This document shows, piece after piece, positions 26,010 through 34,806 of a stretch of 64,000 nucleotides of DNA. The translations under genes and the position numbers were made by a program. The stretch is taken from assembly GCF_900176535.1 (NCBI RefSeq), contig NZ_FWXT01000001.1:1364001-1428000 (forward strand), given 5' to 3'. This DNA comes from Pedobacter africanus (lineage in GTDB: Bacteria > Bacteroidota > Bacteroidia > Sphingobacteriales > Sphingobacteriaceae). A model generated the notes under the pieces. It was not told the DNA's origin, did no database searches, and was given only the letters and a program-made list of their open reading frames with translations. Positions within the stretch are counted from its first letter, which is position 1; each line of letters opens with the position of its first letter.

Positions 26010-27593
26010 TCAGGTGCCCGGATAACCGGTATTCTGGTCGTTTTTAAGGGTCTCATCGTTATTCAGGGTATTCCTGTCAATCGGCAGCACAAGCTTGTAG
26101 GCTTCTGTTGCTTTATCGAGCACCCCAATCAGCGGCAGGTCTTTTCTGAAAACCAGCGGACTGCCCGAAGCATCCTGCATACGGCGCAGGTCGTACCAGC
26201 GTTTGCCTTCAAAAACAAACTCTTTGGTCCTTTCTTCCAGAATGGCCAGTTCATTCTGTTCAAAGCTTCCGTTTGCATAAACAGGATAAGGGTTATTGCC
26301 ATAGGCGCGCTGCCTTATGCGGTTGATTTCTGCAGAAGGGTCTTGTCCCTGTTTGTTTTTTATCTCGGCAAGCAGCAGAACCGCATCGGGCAGGCGGTAC
26401 ATCGGAATATCGTCTACAAACCTGCGTATGCCTTCGGTAATGGCGCCCATAAACTTGGTCATCATGATAAAGCGGTTTGTAGCTGTTGGCGCTTTGTAAT
26501 AGTCAAAGAAGGTAGCCGCCCTACGCGTGTCGTTGGCGTCGTACCTGCTAAACAGATCGTATTTGTATTCGTAGCGGATAATGGAACTGCTGCCCGCAAT
26601 GCTCAGCGGATCTGAAGTATAAGGCTGCCCGGCAGCGTTTAAAAAGCCCGCCATGTTATCTGCCTGCTGGTAAACAAACTGGCTTGCCGCATTTGCCGCT
26701 TCGGGATAGGCATAACGGAGGGCAAATATGATTTCGTTATTGCCTTTGTTGGCCGGAACCCCTGCGCTATTGAACACACTGGCAAAACTGCCCTGCAGAT
26801 TGTACTTAGGGATAATGGTTTCCAGTGCAGCTCTTGCTGCACTCAGATCAGCAGCCGTATTGGAAGGGTTCTGCCCATCGGTAAGCACTTTTGCCGACCA
26901 CAGGTACACTTCTCCTTTTAACATCAGTGTGGCGGCAAGCGACCACTGTGCCTTCTGGTTTTTTGTGGTAAACACATTGTTGAAATTTGTTTCAGACTGA
27001 CCGATATCGGATTTGATAAAATCCAGCGTCTCTTTTTCAGATTTTGCCCTGGGCAAATAAGCCTGATCAGAACTGGTTGGCGTATTGGTCAGCACTTTAG
27101 GCTCGGTAGCCAGCGGCACACGGCCAAATGTTCGGTACAAATGAAAATAGTATAAGGCCCGCAGCCCATAAGCCTGCCCTAAATAATAGCCTTTATCTTC
27201 GGCCGATAGGAAATTGGTCTGGCCTACCTGGTAAATAAAGTTATTGATCTGGAATATGTCTGCATAAAAACCCGCCCAGCCCGATAAGCCCGGGCTCGAC
27301 TCGCGAATGTCCTGGCGGATAAAATTGCCAGAATTGAGTGAAGAAGAGCCTGTGCCACTGGTTTGGCTGTTGAACACCCCGCTGCGCAGCTCTCCCATGG
27401 TAAAAAGTGTAAACTGCTGCCCCCGTAGTGTACTGTGCAGGCCCAGCATTGCCCCTTCCACCTGCGATTTGTTTTTCCAGAAATTTCCGCTTCCAAAATA
27501 ATCTTCCGGAGCAAGTTCCAGTTTTTTGCAGGCATTAAATGTACACAGTACAAGTCCTGCCAGGAGTATGGATAAAATATAGTTTGCTTTCAT
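26010..27593 (-). CDS. nanU: SusD/RagB lipoprotein of the nan operon (NanU-like)
   Basis: 527 aa from the ATG at 27593, 10 bp after the SusC stop; the upstream open frame overlaps SusC and lacks a signal, whereas this start gives a lipoprotein signal ending FNAC. SusD signature near the C-terminus: LAILEERTKEFVFEGKRWYDLRRM. In Tannerella forsythia the equivalent NanU binds free sialic acid at the cell surface. Longer than the SusD proteins of loci A and B. Confidence 0.9.
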   Translation of the reverse strand: MKANYILSILLAGLVLCTFNACKKLELAPEDYFGSGNFWKNKSQVEGAMLGLHSTLRGQQFTLFTMGELRSGVFNSQTSGTGSSSLNSGNFIRQDIRESSPGLSGWAGFYADIFQINNFIYQVGQTNFLSAEDKGYYLGQAYGLRALYYFHLYRTFGRVPLATEPKVLTNTPTSSDQAYLPRAKSEKETLDFIKSDIGQSETNFNNVFTTKNQKAQWSLAATLMLKGEVYLWSAKVLTDGQNPSNTAADLSAARAALETIIPKYNLQGSFASVFNSAGVPANKGNNEIIFALRYAYPEAANAASQFVYQQADNMAGFLNAAGQPYTSDPLSIAGSSSIIRYEYKYDLFSRYDANDTRRAATFFDYYKAPTATNRFIMMTKFMGAITEGIRRFVDDIPMYRLPDAVLLLAEIKNKQGQDPSAEINRIRQRAYGNNPYPVYANGSFEQNELAILEERTKEFVFEGKRWYDLRRMQDASGSPLVFRKDLPLIGVLDKATEAYKLVLPIDRNTLNNDETLKNDQNTGYPGT

Positions 27594-27603
27594 CTCAGAT
27601 AGT

Positions 27604-30600
27604 TTAAAAAGTAAATTTTGCACCGAAAATAATTGTACGCGGCAGCGGATAACCTGAAGAGCCGCTGATGCCCTGGCCACCATAAACTTCAGGTGAGAAC
27701 AAGGTTGACTCACTAAAATAGGTGAGGTTTTGGCCCGTGATACTCAGCACTACCCCTTCGCTTTTTATTTTCTGCGCCAGTCGCCTTGGCAGACTATAAC
27801 TCAGGCTTGCTTCCCTGAAGGCCAGGTAATCGCCTTTTTTATACAACATGCTTGAGCCCCTGTTCAGGTTATTTTTGTACAGCTGATCTGCCCAGTAATA
27901 AGTTGGGTATTTTGCATTGACATGATCGGGTGTATAGGTATCCAGTACATCGGTTGTGGTATTGAAAGTTCCCTGCATGTTTCCCAGAAACCAGGCACGC
28001 GGCCCGTCAAACTGTACAAAGCCCAAAGCATAATCCCATCGGGTGCTTAAAGAAAAGTCCTTGTACTTTAAATAGGTACCAAAACCGCCGGTCCAGCTGG
28101 GCTTGGTACGCCCCATATAGGCCCGGTCTTTAAAGTCTATCACATTGTCGCCGTTCAGGTCTGCCCATTTCACATCGCCCAGTGCGATAGGGAAAAAGTT
28201 ATTTTTCTGTGCAGTGGTCAATGCATTATACGCTACAGGCGGTAGCAGCACCCTGTTGCCCTGCAGGTCCCGGAAAGCCGGGTCAATGGCATCCAGATCG
28301 GCCTGCGTGCGGTAAAGCCCGTTGGCCACATAGGCATAGGCCACATTCGGATCCTGTCCTTCCTGGTAGCCCCCTACAAAAATCACCTGTCCGCTTTTCG
28401 GATCGTATACCTCTAAGCCACCCTGCCTGTTGTTTGGAAGCCCATTGAAAGGCAGTTTAAGGATTTTATTCCTGTTAAATGCGGCATTGGCGTTCACACT
28501 AAAGTTCCAGTCGCCCTCGCTGATCACCCTGTAATTCAGGTCCAGCTCCAGGCCCTGGTTCTGCATGCTCCCGTTATTGGTGGTCAGGCTGGTCATGCCA
28601 GCAGTTGCGGGTAAAATGAAGGATGATATTTTATCTTCCGTTTTACGTTTGTAATAGGCTGCCGTAAAATCAATTTTATTGAACAATGTAGCCTCCAGTC
28701 CAAACTCAACGGTTTTTGAATTTTCCCACCTCAGGTTCGGGAAGGGCAGTCCGGTAAGGCTGTACCCAACAGCACCGTCATAACGTGTGGTACCATAGGC
28801 ACCCTGCAAGGTATAGGCACCTATAAAGTTGCTGTTCACATTGCCGCTCTCCCCGTAGCTGGCCCTGAGTTTTAACTTGTTCAGCACCCTGCCAAAATAG
28901 TTGGCCAGGAATTTTTCGTTGTGCAGGTTCCAGCCCAGCGATACCGCAGGAAATGTTCCCCAGCGGTTATTGATCAGCGTAGAATAACCATCCCTTCGGG
29001 CGGTGAGCTGAAGCAGGTACCTTTTGTCGTAGTCGTAATTTACTGTGCCAAAGAAAGACAGGATCCTTCTCCTGGTATGGTACGAATCGATCGACCTTCT
29101 GTCTTTATCCGAATTGGTTAAAGCCAGGTCCATAAAGTCATCTGTTGGTGCCCCGCTCCCTGCCGCAGATAGCCCCCTGCTGTAAAAATCATAGAATTCC
29201 GAGCCAACCGTAGCACTAACGTTGTGTTTTTCGGCGATGGTTTCATTGTAATTGATAACGGCATTATAGGTCTGGCTCAGCTCCCGTCCAAAACTTGCAC
29301 TGCTGGACCGCGTGATGTTGAGGCTGCCCGGCCCGTTCAGGTAATCTTTATTGAAGCTTTCGTAAAGCCCTTCGTCATAAAACAGGTTACCGCTCGCTTT
29401 TAACGACAGGCTTTTCGTAAAATCAACTTTAAAAGCCTGCGATAAGGTAAATTTATCGGTATTGTTTTTCCGGATAAGCTGCCCGTCATAAACCGCCGGG
29501 TTGCCATCGCCACCGGCACGGCCAATCAGCAGTTCTCCTTTTTCATTGGTGCCCCGCAGCGTGGGCGGCGCCCCAAGCATCCTGCCCAGGTAATCACCCT
29601 CGGCAATTAAAGAAGGGTTCCTCCATTTGGCATCTGCAAAATTGAGCGAAGAAATGGAGCTCAGCCAGGGTTTTATTTTATATTCGCCGTTCAGTAAAAA
29701 AGTTAAGCGGTTGTAAAAGGTATTGATGGGCATACCTTTCTCGGTATAATAACCAATACCGGCGTAATACCTGCCTTTGTCGTTACCGCCTGTTACCGAA
29801 GCATTATAATCCTGGGTAAGGCTTTGTTTTTTTAAAGCATAATCCGCATAATTAAAATCTTTAAAGATAATGTCCTTGTAGGTACCGTTGATATCATAAG
29901 CACCAAGGGCGTTTGTAGGAACAGGATCTTTCATCACCTGCCATCCTGCGTCCAGCTTTTCACGGTTTACCGCATCTAAAAACATCGGGCTCCACACTGC
30001 CGAAGAATTTACGTTACCATCGTAGTAATTTCCGTTTGCATCTTTATAGATGTTCCCCGTGCCGAATGGCCCTGGCGCGTTCAGTTGGGTAAGACGCGAG
30101 GCTTCGTATTGCCCGGATACCAGTATGGCCCTGCGCGACCAGTTCAGGTATTGTTCTGCATTTATAAAATTGAAGGGGTCATTCAGTGTATTGATTCCAG
30201 ACCTGGCCTGCAAAGAAATGTTGGAAACCCCTGCTTTTCCTTTTTTGGTAGTGATCAGTACCACACCGTTATTTGCCCTTGCCCCATAGATGGCGGTAGC
30301 CGAAGCGTCTTTCAGCACTTCAATAGATTCGATATCTTCCTGGTTGATCTCACTGAACCCGCTCCTGAGAAAACCGTCTACCATTACCAGTGGCGAACCG
30401 AAACCGTCATAATCCGTTCCGCCCCGCAATACAATACTGGCCACGGCCCCCGGCCTGCCCGAACTTTGCTGTACCCTTAAGCCCGGAATAGTGCCTGCCA
30501 GTGCAGATGAAGGGTTGGAACGCACACCTGTTTCCAGTACCCTGCTGTCCAGCTTGGAAACCGAGCCCGTGATCTGTGAACGTTTCATGGTTCCATAGCC

Positions 30601-30939
30601 CACAACAACCACCTCTTCAAGCCCCTTATTGTCTGGCTGGAGCATCACCTCAACTTGCTTCTGGCTGGTAATGGCAAGCTCCTGGGGCAGGTAGCCCGTT
30701 GAACTGATCATCAATACATCTCCGGATTTAACGGCAATCACAAATCTGCCATCTGTATTGGAGGCCGTTCCGTTCCGGGTTCCCTTAATTAATATACTGG
30801 CACCGGGAACCGGTTTTTTGTCGGGGTCGGTTACCCGCCCGGAGAGCTGCTGTGCCTGCCCTCTTGCCGTAAGCACAATGATGCTTACTAGTAATGTCAA
30901 CAGGACTTTGTTGACATAGTTTTGGTAAAGTCTTTTCAT
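27604..30939 (-). CDS. nanO: SusC/RagA TonB-dependent transporter of the nan operon (NanO-like)
   Basis: 1111 aa. Signal peptide (ends TARGQAQ, about 28), CarboxypepD_reg-like domain (about 30-110, VTDPDKKPVPGASILIKGT), the TonB-box-proximal EEVVVVGYGTMK, plug with LKDASATAIYGARANNGVVLITT, barrel ending FGAKFTF. No STN domain, so it should not signal to a FecR; none is encoded here. It would import sialic acid through the outer membrane with its SusD. First gene of the nan operon, divergent from the regulator across 166 bp. Confidence 0.93.
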   Translation of the reverse strand: MKRLYQNYVNKVLLTLLVSIIVLTARGQAQQLSGRVTDPDKKPVPGASILIKGTRNGTASNTDGRFVIAVKSGDVLMISSTGYLPQELAITSQKQVEVMLQPDNKGLEEVVVVGYGTMKRSQITGSVSKLDSRVLETGVRSNPSSALAGTIPGLRVQQSSGRPGAVASIVLRGGTDYDGFGSPLVMVDGFLRSGFSEINQEDIESIEVLKDASATAIYGARANNGVVLITTKKGKAGVSNISLQARSGINTLNDPFNFINAEQYLNWSRRAILVSGQYEASRLTQLNAPGPFGTGNIYKDANGNYYDGNVNSSAVWSPMFLDAVNREKLDAGWQVMKDPVPTNALGAYDINGTYKDIIFKDFNYADYALKKQSLTQDYNASVTGGNDKGRYYAGIGYYTEKGMPINTFYNRLTFLLNGEYKIKPWLSSISSLNFADAKWRNPSLIAEGDYLGRMLGAPPTLRGTNEKGELLIGRAGGDGNPAVYDGQLIRKNNTDKFTLSQAFKVDFTKSLSLKASGNLFYDEGLYESFNKDYLNGPGSLNITRSSSASFGRELSQTYNAVINYNETIAEKHNVSATVGSEFYDFYSRGLSAAGSGAPTDDFMDLALTNSDKDRRSIDSYHTRRRILSFFGTVNYDYDKRYLLQLTARRDGYSTLINNRWGTFPAVSLGWNLHNEKFLANYFGRVLNKLKLRASYGESGNVNSNFIGAYTLQGAYGTTRYDGAVGYSLTGLPFPNLRWENSKTVEFGLEATLFNKIDFTAAYYKRKTEDKISSFILPATAGMTSLTTNNGSMQNQGLELDLNYRVISEGDWNFSVNANAAFNRNKILKLPFNGLPNNRQGGLEVYDPKSGQVIFVGGYQEGQDPNVAYAYVANGLYRTQADLDAIDPAFRDLQGNRVLLPPVAYNALTTAQKNNFFPIALGDVKWADLNGDNVIDFKDRAYMGRTKPSWTGGFGTYLKYKDFSLSTRWDYALGFVQFDGPRAWFLGNMQGTFNTTTDVLDTYTPDHVNAKYPTYYWADQLYKNNLNRGSSMLYKKGDYLAFREASLSYSLPRRLAQKIKSEGVVLSITGQNLTYFSESTLFSPEVYGGQGISGSSGYPLPRTIIFGAKFTF

Positions 30940-30960
30940 ATTGTACAGGTTTGGTTAAGG

Positions 30961-30977
30961 ATTATGTATAACATAAT
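30961..30977. promoter_or_regulatory. Candidate operator 1 (nan SusC leader)
   Basis: Perfect inverted repeat ATTATG-TATAA-CATAAT, 22 bp upstream of the SusC start codon and just downstream of its likely promoter (TTG, 21 bp, TACCTTAG on the minus strand). It is a suitable place for a repressor. Shares ACATAATA with operator 2. Confidence 0.5.
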
Positions 30978-31004
30978 ACCACTAAGGTAAAGAGTTTTAT
31001 TTCT

Positions 31005-31019
31005 ATATTCCAAGAATAT
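31005..31019. promoter_or_regulatory. Palindrome between the divergent nan promoters
   Basis: ATATTC-CAA-GAATAT, six-base arms, overlapping the presumed -33 element of the SusC promoter. Sequence differs from operators 1 and 2, so a second regulator or chance is possible. Confidence 0.3.
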
Positions 31020-31054
31020 TCCAATTTATTTTTTCATATTTAGGGCAATACGCT

Positions 31055-31062
31055 TATATTTG
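31055..31062 (+). promoter_or_regulatory. Promoter -7 box of the nan regulator gene
   Basis: TATATTTG fits TAnnTTTG, 43 bp upstream of the ATG at 31106. The region 20 bp further up is T-rich without a clear TTG. Confidence 0.5.
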
Positions 31063-31088
31063 GCCCCAGAACACCTCAACACAAACAA

Positions 31089-31105
31089 TATTATCATACA
31101 TAATA
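31089..31105. promoter_or_regulatory. Candidate operator 2, abutting the regulator start codon
   Basis: TATTAT-CATAC-ATAATA, perfect six-base arms with a five-base spacer, ending at the base before the ATG. Spacing and half-site resemble operator 1, suggesting autoregulation. Confidence 0.45.
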
Positions 31106-31807
31106 ATGGAAAGCATAGCCGAATCCTTTCAGCCGCTCGATACCAGTTCGTTGGTAGATAAAGTGGAGGCAAACCTGGTGCAGCTGCTGCGCGACAGGAA
31201 ATTAAAAGTGGGCGACATTATACCTACGGAACTGGACCTCTCCAAAACATTGGGCGTAAGCCGCACCGTGGCCCGCGAGGCGATACTCCGCCTACGGATG
31301 ATGGGCCTGATAGAAACCAAGAAGAAAAAAGGCTCCGTTATTACCAGCCCCGATATTTTTGGTATCATGAGCAAAAGTATGAACCCCCATATTCTTGATC
31401 AGGAAACCTTAAAAGGAATATTTGAGATCAGGCTGGCGCTTGAAATTGGCATGGCCGATTTTCTTTTCCAGCGGGTAACCCCGGAAGACATTGCCGAATT
31501 AAAGGAAATTGTAAAAAACGAACCGGATACTTCGCAGAATTATATTTTTCATATAGACCATGAAATTATTTTTCATGGCAAACTCTATGAAATTACAGGC
31601 AACGAATCACTTAAAACATTTCAAAAAATGCTGCTTCCCGTATTTGATTATGTGCACAATAGCGGCCTGCTGAAAAAACAAACGCATATCCATAAATTCG
31701 TATCCCATAAAGGACTGGTAGATACCCTGGAAAATGGTTCTCCGGAACTGTTCAGGAATGCCATGCGCAATCACCTGGAGAACCATTTTGCAAGGTTATT
31801 TGAATAA
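31106..31807 (+). CDS. nanR: GntR/FadR-family transcriptional regulator (probable NanR)
   Basis: 233 aa. N-terminal winged helix-turn-helix (about 15-80, PTELDLSKTLGVSRTVAREA then LETK-like wing) and C-terminal all-helical FCD domain (about 100-230) with HIDHEIIFHGKLYEITGN providing the Asp/His metal-ligand pattern. Divergent from the nan operon, which makes it the obvious local regulator; FCD-type GntR proteins usually bind an acid or sugar acid and release DNA. Symbol follows context only. Ends 15 bp from the convergent response-regulator gene. Confidence 0.85.
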   Translation: MESIAESFQPLDTSSLVDKVEANLVQLLRDRKLKVGDIIPTELDLSKTLGVSRTVAREAILRLRMMGLIETKKKKGSVITSPDIFGIMSKSMNPHILDQETLKGIFEIRLALEIGMADFLFQRVTPEDIAELKEIVKNEPDTSQNYIFHIDHEIIFHGKLYEITGNESLKTFQKMLLPVFDYVHNSGLLKKQTHIHKFVSHKGLVDTLENGSPELFRNAMRNHLENHFARLFE

Positions 31808-31821
31808 CTCTCCACTTGCTG

Positions 31822-32190
31822 CTACTCCTCATTTTCACTATTCCTTTTAACCACATCAACCATATGGTCTAAATCAAAAGGTTTTTGGATATAATCGTCG
31901 GCTTTGCTTTCCTCCGCCAGCTTGGGCAGCTGGGCTGAAGTTGAGGTCAGTACTGCAGGGATGCCCTCAGTTTCCGGATCGGACTTCAGTTCTTTAATTA
32001 CTTTAGAGCCTTTTTTACTTCCCTGAATGTGGTCATCAATCACCACAACATCGGGCTCAATCTGATCAATTTTTTCGATGGGCTCGGTTGTTAATGATGA
32101 AGTAACTTCAAATCCTTCTTCGTCTAACACCTGGTCCATGATTTCAAGGACCTCTTTATTGTCCTGAACTAAAACCACCTTTTTCTTCAT
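31822..32190 (-). CDS. Single-domain response regulator (CheY-like receiver)
   Basis: 122 aa, receiver domain only. Acidic pocket around Asp10, phospho-acceptor Asp52 in VVVIDDHI, the Ser/Thr switch LTST near 82 and the conserved Lys103 in QKPFD. No output domain, so it acts by protein contact or in a phosphorelay. No histidine kinase is encoded nearby. Next to a decayed YciE-like stress gene, which may be coincidence. Confidence 0.87.
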   Translation of the reverse strand: MKKKVVLVQDNKEVLEIMDQVLDEEGFEVTSSLTTEPIEKIDQIEPDVVVIDDHIQGSKKGSKVIKELKSDPETEGIPAVLTSTSAQLPKLAEESKADDYIQKPFDLDHMVDVVKRNSENEE

Positions 32191-32534
32191 CGGTTTAAAT
32201 GAGATTGTTTTGTACTAAATATAAGAAAAAGACCAATACCCTATGCATAAAAGAGGAGTATATTTATATTGATTTGTAAATCCTGATTAACGGGAACCAG
32301 ATCTTTCAAAAACAGACCTGATCCTGGTAAGCATACCGGTTTTAACACTTCGCTGTTTCTCTGGGCCTGTTAAAAAACCGTAGGGCTGCAGGTCGGCTTC
32401 TGGCCACTTTAACCTTGTGCGTTGATCTTTTTTCGGAAAATCTTAAACAAATTTTTATGCCAGCGGTTATTACCCCCAGTTGTTTCAAATACAGCTGAAA
32501 CATCCAGAACATTTACCTTTATTAAACAATAATT
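32191..32534. other. Non-coding stretch, nothing recognised
   Basis: 344 bp between the response regulator and the YciE-like pseudogene. Open frames here are short and show no family pattern; no hairpin with a T-tract and no clear promoter box were seen, apart from the expected leader of the response regulator. Confidence 0.5.
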
Positions 32535-32722
32535 ATGGCAGCTAAAAACACAGGCCGGCACAAAGACTGCCCCTAAAACAAACACAAAATCAAAAACCGG
32601 AAAAATGGAAAATTCAGAATTCCATGAATTCTTTGTAGATGAGTTGAAAGACATTGCTGGCCGCGGCTTTTGAAAAACATACGGAAGAAACCAATAACCA
32701 CATTGAGATTGCTAAAAGGCAC
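32535..32722 (+). pseudogene. Decayed YciE/YciF (DUF892) ferritin-like gene
   Basis: Three pieces in different frames: MAAKNT at 32535, then from about 32560 a Lys/Thr-rich tail leading into MENSEFHEFFVDELKDI (32605 on), then after an internal deletion LAAAFEKHTEETNNHIE (32657 on). These match the beginning, first helix and second helix of DUF892 proteins, which read HEFFVDELKDIYWAE and AAFEKHLEETEGH. About 25 residues between helices are missing, and everything after about 32722 is lost. DUF892 proteins are stress-induced ferritin-like proteins. Recognised by translation in shifted frames, so boundaries are approximate. Confidence 0.75.
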
Positions 32723-32794
32723 CTTAATCCCACTAAACCCCAATGCATCCTGCTGTTAGCGCTCATTTAGCTCAATAGTTGGGAGTGATTGTAG

Positions 32795-33277
32795 CTAATG
32801 CTGTACACTGTCACTATTGGCTGCAATAATTAGCTGCTTAATGGCGCTAAGGTGGTAGGCCGCATGGGGCAATAACGCCAGGGTGCCTTTCAATAAAAAA
32901 GGGTTCGACCAGTCTTTAACATCTTTGATTGCATAAACCAATTTCTGATAAGCGACCAGCAATGCAAGCTGCAGCTGCTCCCATTGTTCTTCATTTACTT
33001 CATGTATTTTCCAGCTTTCTGCCCAATTCCCTTCCGGCTGCCGGCCCTGGTAAAACTCCATTGCAAATTCAATACTCCATCTTAAATGCTCCACATGGGC
33101 CGCTACTGTTGATCCGCCCTTTACTTGCGGTGTAGATGCCTGTTTGGCTGTTAATTCCTTTATAGTCATCGTTAGGCCATGCCCCGGCTTGGCATCAATA
33201 ATCCAGACTTCTTCGTTTTCAGAACCTATGTAAATTTCACGCATAAGGTCCAGAAATGGTTTTAATATCGTTTCCAT
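32795..33277 (-). CDS. DinB-like four-helix protein
   Basis: 160 aa, cytoplasmic. Helical throughout with histidines in the spacing typical of DinB/YfiT metal sites: H61-x-x-H64 (AAHVEHLRWSIE) and the C-terminal HAAYHLSAIKQLI. DinB-like proteins are metal-binding and often act as thiol-dependent transferases; the substrate here is unknown. Stands alone between the YciE-like remnant and locus C. Confidence 0.75.
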   Translation of the reverse strand: METILKPFLDLMREIYIGSENEEVWIIDAKPGHGLTMTIKELTAKQASTPQVKGGSTVAAHVEHLRWSIEFAMEFYQGRQPEGNWAESWKIHEVNEEQWEQLQLALLVAYQKLVYAIKDVKDWSNPFLLKGTLALLPHAAYHLSAIKQLIIAANSDSVQH

Positions 33278-33390
33278 AGTTATGATGTTTTAAGAAGAAC
33301 AATCCCGAAACCAGAATGTTCAGGGTTGAAGCCGAGAGATGGTACCTTATACTATAAAAGCCCAAATCTATACCCAGGCACTGGAATTGA

Positions 33391-34806
33391 TCATGTTTTA
33401 CGCGCCATCTCTACCATTTGTACCACTTCTTCTGCAACAGCCTCATCTTTCCCTTCAAATCCTTCCACTTTAAAGCGGATCTTTCCATTACCATCAATGA
33501 TAAATTTGGCAGGGATCCCGTCTATTTTGAAAGCATCTGCAGCTGCACTATGCTTGGTGTCGGGATTTCTCGGATCCAGGTACAAATCGAATGTATAATT
33601 GCGTTTGGCCAGAAAATCTTTACCATCATTTAACAGATCCGGTACATTATTCCAGGTGTAAATGAAGAGAAATTTTACATCCGGGTCATTCTTGTAGCGG
33701 TTCACAGCCATCTGCATAGCTGGAAATGACGCTACACATGGTCCGCACCAGGTTGCCCAAAAATCCAGTACAATGGTTTTTCCTTTAAAATCAGCCAAAG
33801 AAACTACTTTTCCGTTCACATCTGTTACCGTAAAATTTGGTGCCGCTTCACTAATCAACATCGGTGAAATATCTGCCTTAATTTTTTTGATAAAAGTATC
33901 TTTCAAGCCCTGAATGTAGGCATCAGCATCCTTATCGGGGTTCAACTTTGTATAACCTTTTTTAACCTGATCGATGTACTTCTGCTCAAGCTTCCCTGCC
34001 GCAACGGCTTTTGCCAATATGGGTAGCGCTTGTGCGTAGTCGCCGTTCAAACTGGAAAGGAAAGCATAATTTTCAATCAATTCCCCATCCTTATTTTTAA
34101 TGTTACGATAAGCTTCGGAAGTATACCTGAACGCTTCATCATTTTTCCCGGCTTTAAAGAGTAACTTACCATAAAGGTTAATAAAATCATAATAAGCAGA
34201 TTTCGGATCTATTTTCGGGGGACCACTTAATGCGGTCTTATCTTTCATTTTTTTCGCGTTTTCTAATTCGCTGGTGGCAAAATCCAAAGCCTTTGTGTTA
34301 TTTATCGCAGCCATTTCCTGAGTTGACATCACCAGGGACTGTAATCGAAATCCCGGATTAGCAATGGAGTTGATATATTGCCGTGTTTTCGCAGGGTTCA
34401 TTTCAGTAGCATACATAGTCGCCATAAAGTTTTTCTCCATATCTAAATTGACATTCGGATAATCTTTGATCATATTTTGCAAATGAGCTTCCATGTTTTC
34501 CACTCCTTTGATGTTAAGAAAGGAGGTGATTCTCATCATTTGGGCATTTTTACTATTGGGGTATTTTTTGAGCAGAATCCTGGTTACCGCATTTTTTTTG
34601 ACTTCATTTTTATCATAATACTGAATCAATGTCCATAAGTCCTGATCGGAACCATTTTCCAAATCTTTGATCCTCTGATTGAGGACCGTTTTATTTTTTG
34701 TTTGCTTTAATACTGCTAATTTAGCATTATTACCTTCTTTTTCCCTTTGTTGCGCCACCACGCTCAAACAACTGAGCATCAGCATTATAAAAATTAATTC
34801 TCTCAT
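33391..34806 (-). CDS. TlpA-like thioredoxin-fold protein, helical N-terminal region (locus C, last)
   Basis: 471 aa. Signal peptide about 1-18 (ends SVVAQ). A long helical, TPR-like region (about 40-320) precedes the C-terminal TlpA domain with WATWCGPC near 354-361 and GIPAKFIIDGNGK cis-Pro context. Its start overlaps the previous gene by 4 bp (ATGA), a mark of translational coupling. One of three adjacent related genes; the only one with a fully canonical WCGPC. Confidence 0.9.
   Translation of the reverse strand: MRELIFIMLMLSCLSVVAQQREKEGNNAKLAVLKQTKNKTVLNQRIKDLENGSDQDLWTLIQYYDKNEVKKNAVTRILLKKYPNSKNAQMMRITSFLNIKGVENMEAHLQNMIKDYPNVNLDMEKNFMATMYATEMNPAKTRQYINSIANPGFRLQSLVMSTQEMAAINNTKALDFATSELENAKKMKDKTALSGPPKIDPKSAYYDFINLYGKLLFKAGKNDEAFRYTSEAYRNIKNKDGELIENYAFLSSLNGDYAQALPILAKAVAAGKLEQKYIDQVKKGYTKLNPDKDADAYIQGLKDTFIKKIKADISPMLISEAAPNFTVTDVNGKVVSLADFKGKTIVLDFWATWCGPCVASFPAMQMAVNRYKNDPDVKFLFIYTWNNVPDLLNDGKDFLAKRNYTFDLYLDPRNPDTKHSAAADAFKIDGIPAKFIIDGNGKIRFKVEGFEGKDEAVAEEVVQMVEMARKT

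Noticed and set aside
32409..32654. 81-codon minus-strand frame
   Set aside because: It runs antisense to the YciE-like relic and has no recognisable pattern.
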